From positions 2,604,001 to 2,668,000 of the forward strand of contig BSBM01000870.1 in NCBI GenBank assembly GCA_027924585.1: 64,000 nucleotides of DNA, written 5' to 3'. The stretch comes from Larix kaempferi (lineage: Eukaryota; Streptophyta; Pinopsida; Pinales; Pinaceae). The notes under the pieces are model-generated. The model saw only the letters and a program-made list of their open reading frames with translations, searched no databases and was not told the DNA's origin. The translations under genes and the position numbers were made by a program. Shown here piece by piece: positions 58,157-64,000 of the stretch; positions within the stretch are counted from its first letter, which is position 1, and each line of letters starts with the position of its first letter.

Positions 58157-59960
58157 AAATCCTACCCCTCTCCCTCCTCCTCCTCCTCCTCCTCCTCTTC
58201 CTCCTCCTCCCCCTCCTCCTCCTCCCCTTATCCACTATTTCCTCCTACCATCCCCTCCCCTCTCCCTCCTCCTCCGCCTCTCCCTCCTCCTCCGCCTCTC
58301 CCTCTCCCTCCTCCTCCTCCTCCTCCTCCTCCTTCCCCCCACACCTCCTACTACTCCTTCCCTCCTCCTCCTACCCTTGTCCCATTCTCCCCCACCTCCC
58401 CTTCCCTCTCCCTCCTCATCATCCTCTCCCTCTCCCTCTCCCTCCTCCTCCTCCTCCTTTTCATCCCCGCTCTCCTCCCCTCCCCCTCCCCTCCCCCTCT
58501 CTCCCTCCTCCTCTTCTCCCCTCCCATCATCCACTCCTCCTCATCCCCCTCTCTCCCTCCTCCTCTACTCCCCTCCCATTGCCCACTCTTCCTGCTTCCC
58601 CTCCTCCCCCTCTCCCCTTCCCCATCCCCTCCCCTCCCCATATTCCTCCCTCTCCTTCCCCACGCTCCCCTTCCCCTCCCCCTCCTCTTCCTCCCCACTC
58701 CCACCCTCTCCCTCATCCTCCTCCTCCCCCTATTTCTCTCCCTCCCCCTCCTCCCCCCTTCCCCTCCTCCCCCTCATCATCCTCCATCTCTCTCCCTCTC
58801 GCTCTCCCTCCTCCTTCTTCCCCTTCCCTCCCCTCCACTCCTCCCTTACCACCCACATCCCCCTCCTCCCCCCCTCTCTCTCACCCTCCGCTCCCCTCCC
58901 CTCCCCTCCTCCCTCCTCCTCCTCCCTCCCTCCATGCCCCCTTTCCCCGTCCCCTCCCTACCCCCCTCTCCTCCACTCCTCCCCCTCCTCCTCCCATCCC
59001 CTTATCCCCTCTCCCTCCTCCTCCCATCCCCTCCCCTCTCCCTCCTCCTCCCATCCCCTCCCCTCTCCCTCCTCCTCCCATCCCCTCCCCTCTCTCTCCT
59101 CCTCTGCCTCTCCCTCTCCCTCCTCTTCCTCCTCCTCCTCCTCCCCCCCTTGTCCCATCCTCCCCCACCTCCCCTTCCCTCTCCCTCCTCATCATCCTCT
59201 CCCTCTCCCTCTCCCTCCTCCTCCTCCTCCTTTTCATCCCCGCTCCCCTCCCCTCCCCCTCTCTCCCTCCTACTCTGCTCCCCTCCCATCATCCACTCCT
59301 CCTCATCCCCCTCTCTCCCTCCTCCTCTACTCCCCTCCCCCTCTCTCCCTCCTACTCTGCACCCCTCCCATCATCCACTCGTCCTCATCCCCCTCTCTCC
59401 CTCCTCCTCTACTCCCCTCCTATCACCCACTCCTCTTGCTTCCCCTTCCCTCCCCCTCCCCCTCCCCCTCATCCTCATTCCCCCTATCCCTCCCCTTTCC
59501 CATGCCCACTCCTCCTCATTCCCCCTTCCCCCTCCCCTCCTCCTCCTCCTCCCCACCTCCCTCCATGAACCCCCAATCCTCCTCCTCCCTCCACTTCCCC
59601 CATCCCACTCCCCTTCTCCCTCTCCCTCTCTCTCTCCTTATCCTCCTCCTCCCCTCTCTCCCCTTCATCCTCCTCCTCCTACTCCTCCTCATCCCCCCCT
59701 CTCCTCTCCCTCTCCCTCCCCCTCACCTCTCCCCCTCACCTCTCCTTATCCTCTCCCCCTCTCCTTATCCTCCCCTCCTCTCCTCTCTCCACCACCCCTC
59801 CTCGTCCCCCCTCCCCACACCCTTCCTCCTTCCCAATCCCCCTCCTCCATCCCCTTCCTTCTCACTTTTCTCCTCTCGGCCCATAGCCCCTTGAACCCTC
59901 ACCCACTCCACATCCCTTCCCTCTCCCACTCCTCCACCTTTTCCTACACCCCATGCCTCC
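58157..59960. repeat. 1.8 kb polypyrimidine (CCTCCC/CTCCTC) tract
   Basis: The plus strand is almost all C and T, with occasional A and very few G. Three open frames result on the plus strand (Ser/Pro/Leu-rich) and Gly/Glu/Arg-rich frames on the minus strand; these are composition artefacts. A segment of about 200 bases at 58374-58578 recurs at 59147-59338 (offset 773), and a roughly 27-30-bp unit around CCCATCCCCT repeats at 58993-59100. The purine strand could form triplex or G-rich structures. Confidence 0.95.
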
Positions 59961-60159
59961 TCTACCCTTCAATTGTACGCTATCCTCTCTACATTTTTCT
60001 TTTCTTTTTTCCACATCCCCACCTACTCCTTTTGATCATATATTCATCTTAATAACATTTCTCACATAATCACTTATAAAATACCTCCCTACTCTTAGTA
60101 CAACAACTCAAAAATATAAATAATTATAATTGAATGATATTGCATAAAACATAATTTTC
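59961..60159. other. Unassigned AT-rich spacer
   Basis: Nothing recognised. Confidence 0.4.
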
Positions 60160-60655
60160 CACATATATATCTTTTCAAACAACTTTAGAAAGTTTTCTAA
60201 ATATGTCATAGTACAATACAAAGAAGATTAAATTAATTTCAAAATAATAAACTATGAAAATGGTTTAAAAAAATAAAATAGGTAAATATATATCTTTTCA
60301 AACAAATTTATAAAGTTTTCTAAATATGTCATAGTACAATACAAAGAAAATCAAATTAATTTCAAAATAATAAACTATGAAAATGGTTTAAAAAAATAAA
60401 ATATGTAAATATATATCTTTTCAAACAACTTTAGAAAGTTTTCTAAATATGTCATAGTACAATACAAATAAGATTAAATTAATTTCAAAATAACAAACTA
60501 TGAAAATGGTTTAAAAAAATAAAATATGTAAATATATATCTTTTCAAACAACTTTAGAAAGTTTTCTAAATATGTCATATTACCATACAAATAAGATTAA
60601 ATTAATTTCAAAATAATAAACTATAAAAATGGTTTAAAAAAATAAAATATGTAAA
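60160..60655 (+). repeat. 123-bp tandem array, four units
   Basis: The word CTTTTCAAACAA starts at 60171, 60294, 60417 and 60540, giving a constant period of 123. The units are nearly identical (for example GAAAGTTTTCTAAATATGTC), so the array is recent. Confidence 0.97.
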
Positions 60656-62899
60656 CTATGAAGAAGGGAACTTTACTACCAAGTTGGTTCTTTGACCATT
60701 CTTTGAAGATTTTAAAATTTAGGGAAATAAGCCTTTTATATATATATAATTTAATTTAATTTAAATATTTTTTTTTTTTCATAATTTTTATTAAATTTTA
60801 AAAAAAATTTCATTAAGATTTTCATTAAGGAGAATGTAATTGTAAAATACCTACAATAAACTAAAAATCTAAATGATATTCACATAAATATTTTCACAAA
60901 AGTATGAAAATAACTCTAAAACCATTTTCATAGAAACGTTCCTTAGAAATGCTGAAGCAACATAAAACTAAAAATCTAAAAAAAATTAGCATGCTGAATT
61001 TCATAAAAGTCTTTCCCTTTTTTAATTAATACATAGAAAATAAAGATTTCATAATGTGTAAGATGCTACGAACCAACTAGAATGTGATCGCGCACCAAAT
61101 AAACTAAAAAACCGTAAATCTAAATATAAAGAGAAGACCGTAATCTATAAACCCAAAAGCCCAAAAACACAGGGCTGTTAATCTAAATATTATAAGCAGG
61201 CATAGGTGGAATGAGAATGTGATGTCATATGGTTTATTGCACCCAAAGACCTGCAGTAGAAGTGCGATGTGATATCATTTTGTTTGGGCCTAGCTGGGAA
61301 CAAAACCCAACCCATTTTGCTTATGGGTTAAGCCACATTAAAGTCTTTTATATCCCCAAAAAAAATTCAAACCACTCTGCAGAGGTGGAGGCGGGAGCCG
61401 AGAGACCTGCAGTTGGAGTGCAATGTGATATGACGTGGAGCCTTTGGTTTCCCAAACAACAACCCAGAGAAAGAAATCCGATGTCACTGTTCAGGGAAAA
61501 AAGGAATCCACTAAATTGGCTATGCCATTGCCAGTTGGGGTAGCTTGTTTAAGTACGAGCTAAACTTCAGCCATCATCATTAAAAAGGGAGACAGTTCCA
61601 ATATATGATAAACTAGTTTTAAATCGAAATATATATATGGAAAGTTAGTTTTTAATCGATTATGTTATGTGGTAGGAGGCTGGCATAGAACTTCGCACAC
61701 CCCTCTTCAATGATGACGATTAGGAAGGTGCTTGTGCCACACCTAGCTCACCTACACACAAATACCTGTAACAATCAGAGCCACAGGGAATGACAAATCT
61801 ATGAGACGATCGAAAGTTTAGAATGCTGCCAAATAGCAATAATTCAAAGGAATTTTGTGCAGGCTGCCAAATTGTAGAAGCAATTGAGAAGTTGAAATGT
61901 ATGGAGGTCGTGTGTGGCATTTTTGAGAAGAACCGCATGCTGGTGGGTAGGGATAATAGAGAATGCACGCACTGACAGTTTCTATAATAGAGAATGTACG
62001 CACTGACAGTTAAATGGGTAGTGATAATAGAGAATGAATGACGGAAAAAAAACGGATGGCATAGCACGGATCGTCACGAACGTCATTGGAAATGTTGAAT
62101 CCTCTAGGATGAAACCCTATGCTTAATAGCTCGGGACAAAACCGAACCCATTTTGCTTATGGGTTAAGCCACTTTAAAAAAATTTAAACTAAAATCTTTT
62201 ATATCACAAGTTTGTGCCTCAAATATAGAATGCCAGAGATTTTCTAGCGTTTTTCAGAAAAGAGCAGAAATAAAACATTTATTTAAGGTAAAAGAAATAA
62301 AAATAAATGAAGCCATAAATGAAATAAATATCTATGGCTTTTGAGAGCAAAGCCGAACTCAGAGAACATAATAAAAAACCATTCTACTCATAACAAAACC
62401 CAACCCTCATCGCAATGCGAACAGAACCCATCCCGCATTGCAACGCCCAAGATTTGATTAACATAAATGAATGAGATAGCTTCTAAGGGACGTGGTAAGA
62501 GGAAATAATAATAGAACATACCTGGAATTGAATCCCAACAATTTTTGAGAGAAAACATTGATGTCAGTTGCATCAACCTCCTTTCCACCATTCAAGTTCA
62601 TCCAGCAGCCCAAAATATTTGCCTCTATTTATGTCCGGCCTCCCTAGACATTAAACCACAATCGGACATTAAACCATAATCAGATTCAGACACCCATTAA
62701 ACCACAATCAAACTAACCCGACATTAAACCAAAATTAGATTCAGACACCCGACCACTCGAACCCAGAAACCCAAGCATACAAACTCACCAGAGGAGGAAG
62801 GAGGAGGTAAATATTGAAATCCAAAACGCACCAGATGAGTCAGCAGATGGAACCGTTAGCACATGAATCATCTGGTAAATCCAAAATGCTACTCTCATG
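60656..62899. other. Unassigned DNA upstream of the protease pseudogene
   Basis: No gene is supported. CCCATTTTGCTTATGGGTTA occurs at about 61309 and 62147, and an AGACCTGCAGT(A/T)G word pair near 61249 and 61409. These are remnants of older duplications. On the minus strand a short possible first exon (62603-62524) reads MNLNGGKEVDATDINVFSQK, ending in a donor CCAGGTATGTTC. No family is recognised. Confidence 0.4.
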
Positions 62900-63675
62900 A
62901 TTTTCTTCAGTTATCACGGGGGGCTTCAAACACAGGCGAGTGATGATCCGGAGATAGTGCGACTAAAGCTGATGCACAGAAATCTATCGGAGAACAGATT
63001 TGAAACCGTGACGTCGCTTCTCCGCCATGACAAGATCCCTCTCGCTCATCGTTGTTTTCCTTACACAATCGGCCAGAAAAACGTTCCCATAATTTCTCCG
63101 ATAGAGGAAAAGGATGTAGCCTTGCAGAGGCCGCGATCGGGACACCGATATTCTCTAGTGGTGCTTCGGTAAGTTCTGCGCAGTACTTCGTTAACTTGGA
63201 GATCAGAACCTCGCCGAAGCGCTTCTTGCTGATAGCTGACACAGACAGCGACTTAGTATGGGTGAATTGCCACTACCAGTACCATGGCCGAAAGAGGCAT
63301 CGCAGACGAAGGAGAAATACTGTCTCCAGGCGATCTTTCAACACCTACGCATCGTCCACATTCCACCCAATCTCGTGCGCATCGCAAGAATGCCAGATGG
63401 TCCCGGGGCCGTCTTCCTTCAACTTACATTGCCCAACGAACCAAATTTACCAGTATTCATATTCGGACTCGTTGAGCAGCTGTGGCATCTTCGCCAATAG
63501 CTCCTTGCCGAGACCCCGAATCCCAAATAAGATCCGCCGAAAGCTTCGATGGGGCCGACGGTGTCCTTGCATTAGGACATGGCCAGATTTCGTTTGCTTC
63601 GCAGATCGATTTCACCTATGACTGTAACAAATTCTCGTATTGCCTCATCGACCATCTCAACCAACCCTCCATGGA
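62897..63675 (+). pseudogene. A1-family aspartic protease (nepenthesin-like) fragment
   Basis: Three frames stitch together. Frame 62897 gives the propeptide-like IVRLKLMHRNLS. From about 63050 the next frame gives SSGASVSSAQYFVNLEI, the active-site region FLLIADTDSDLVWVNC (63220-63270), STFHPISCASQEC and YQYSYSDSLSSCGIF. After a shift near 63490, a third frame gives SFDGADGVLALGHGQISFA and KFSYCLIDHL. This order is that of plant A1B aspartic proteases. The first catalytic triad DTG is DTD (63238-63246), and the second catalytic half is absent beyond 63675. It is a broken, truncated copy of a secreted plant protease gene. Confidence 0.87.
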
Positions 63676-64000
63676 TGAACACCAGTTTGGAGAAATGCAC
63701 AGATACACAAAAGCATAGCGCTCCACAACATTCCCTGATATTGATACAGTGAACCATGAAACAAAACAAAGGAGAAAAGCGACCACCATAAAGATAGTTA
63801 ACTAGCCGTTAGAATGTCAGAGGATTTCAAACTCAAAAGAGACAGTTAAATATTTGAATTTAACTACAGTTAATTCAAACTCATCCAACGGTGTAGATTA
63901 GGACTGTGGTTATGTTCCAACGGTCAAATTCAAATTCTAGAGAAAAAACAGTGTCAGGGTCGGAGTGTGCTCAAGCACCACCACTCTCGCATATCAATTC
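63676..64000. other. Unassigned DNA at the window end
   Basis: Protease homology stops near 63675; nothing else is recognised. Confidence 0.4.

Noticed and set aside
58235-59556. Gly/Glu/Arg-rich minus-strand ORFs
   Set aside because: Reverse complement of the same polypyrimidine tract; composition artefact.
58048-60052. Ser/Pro/Leu-rich ORFs of 505-641 codons
   Set aside because: Stop codons cannot easily form in G-poor C/T DNA; several overlapping frames are open at once, as expected from composition alone.
1-64000. tRNA or rRNA genes
   Set aside because: No cloverleaf or rRNA-like segment noticed by eye; the tRNA-like words are retroelement primer-binding sites.

Overview
The window looks like a stretch of a large, repeat-rich plant nuclear genome. 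It is AT-rich and crowded with LTR retrotransposons and broken gene fragments, and I see no intact host gene. The plant gene fragments (FPP, DEG7, B-type CDK, A1-type aspartic protease), the plant-type LTR elements and the plant mobile domain support a seed plant. The high load of old, point-mutated elements makes a conifer or other gymnosperm my best guess; this is inference, not proof.

Layout. 1-9.1 kb: decayed Ty3/gypsy element with the 3' half of pol (RT, RNase H, integrase), a 3.3 kb non-coding spacer, then a 3.3 kb extra ORF of unknown function with a coiled-coil C-terminal half. 9.2-14.3 kb: duplicated block carrying fragments of an FPP gene and, in one copy, a DEG7-like protease fragment. 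14.3-16.2 kb: AT-rich filler. 16.2-18.9 kb: minus-strand gypsy LTR, primer-binding site (PBS) and gag, abutting a Ty1/copia integrase fragment (18.9-19.5 kb). 21.2-28.9 kb: young LTR element with tRNA-Asp-type PBS and no gag or pol, carrying a 15-bp minisatellite. 30.2-42.9 kb: complete 12.7 kb LTR element with a 5-bp target duplication CCAAT. It encodes Gag, a protease-like domain, extra zinc knuckles and an RNase H, lacks most of RT and all integrase, and carries an antisense multi-exon plant mobile domain (PMD) gene. 43.3-49.2 kb: decayed complete Ty1/copia element. 50.85-51.3 kb: CDKB-like kinase pseudogene. 51.3-57.9 kb: diverged tandem repeats and anonymous DNA. 58.15-59.96 kb: 1.8 kb polypyrimidine tract. 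60.16-60.66 kb: 123-bp tandem array. 62.9-63.7 kb: aspartic protease pseudogene.

How the parts relate. Nothing here forms a working pathway. The most notable unit is the 12.7 kb element: it looks mobilised by proteins from a relative because its own RT and integrase are missing, yet it keeps an RNase H with all four catalytic acids and has acquired a PMD gene on the opposite strand with its own TATA box and introns. The 21-29 kb element is a second, unrelated non-autonomous element. Alignments and divergence figures are by-eye estimates.
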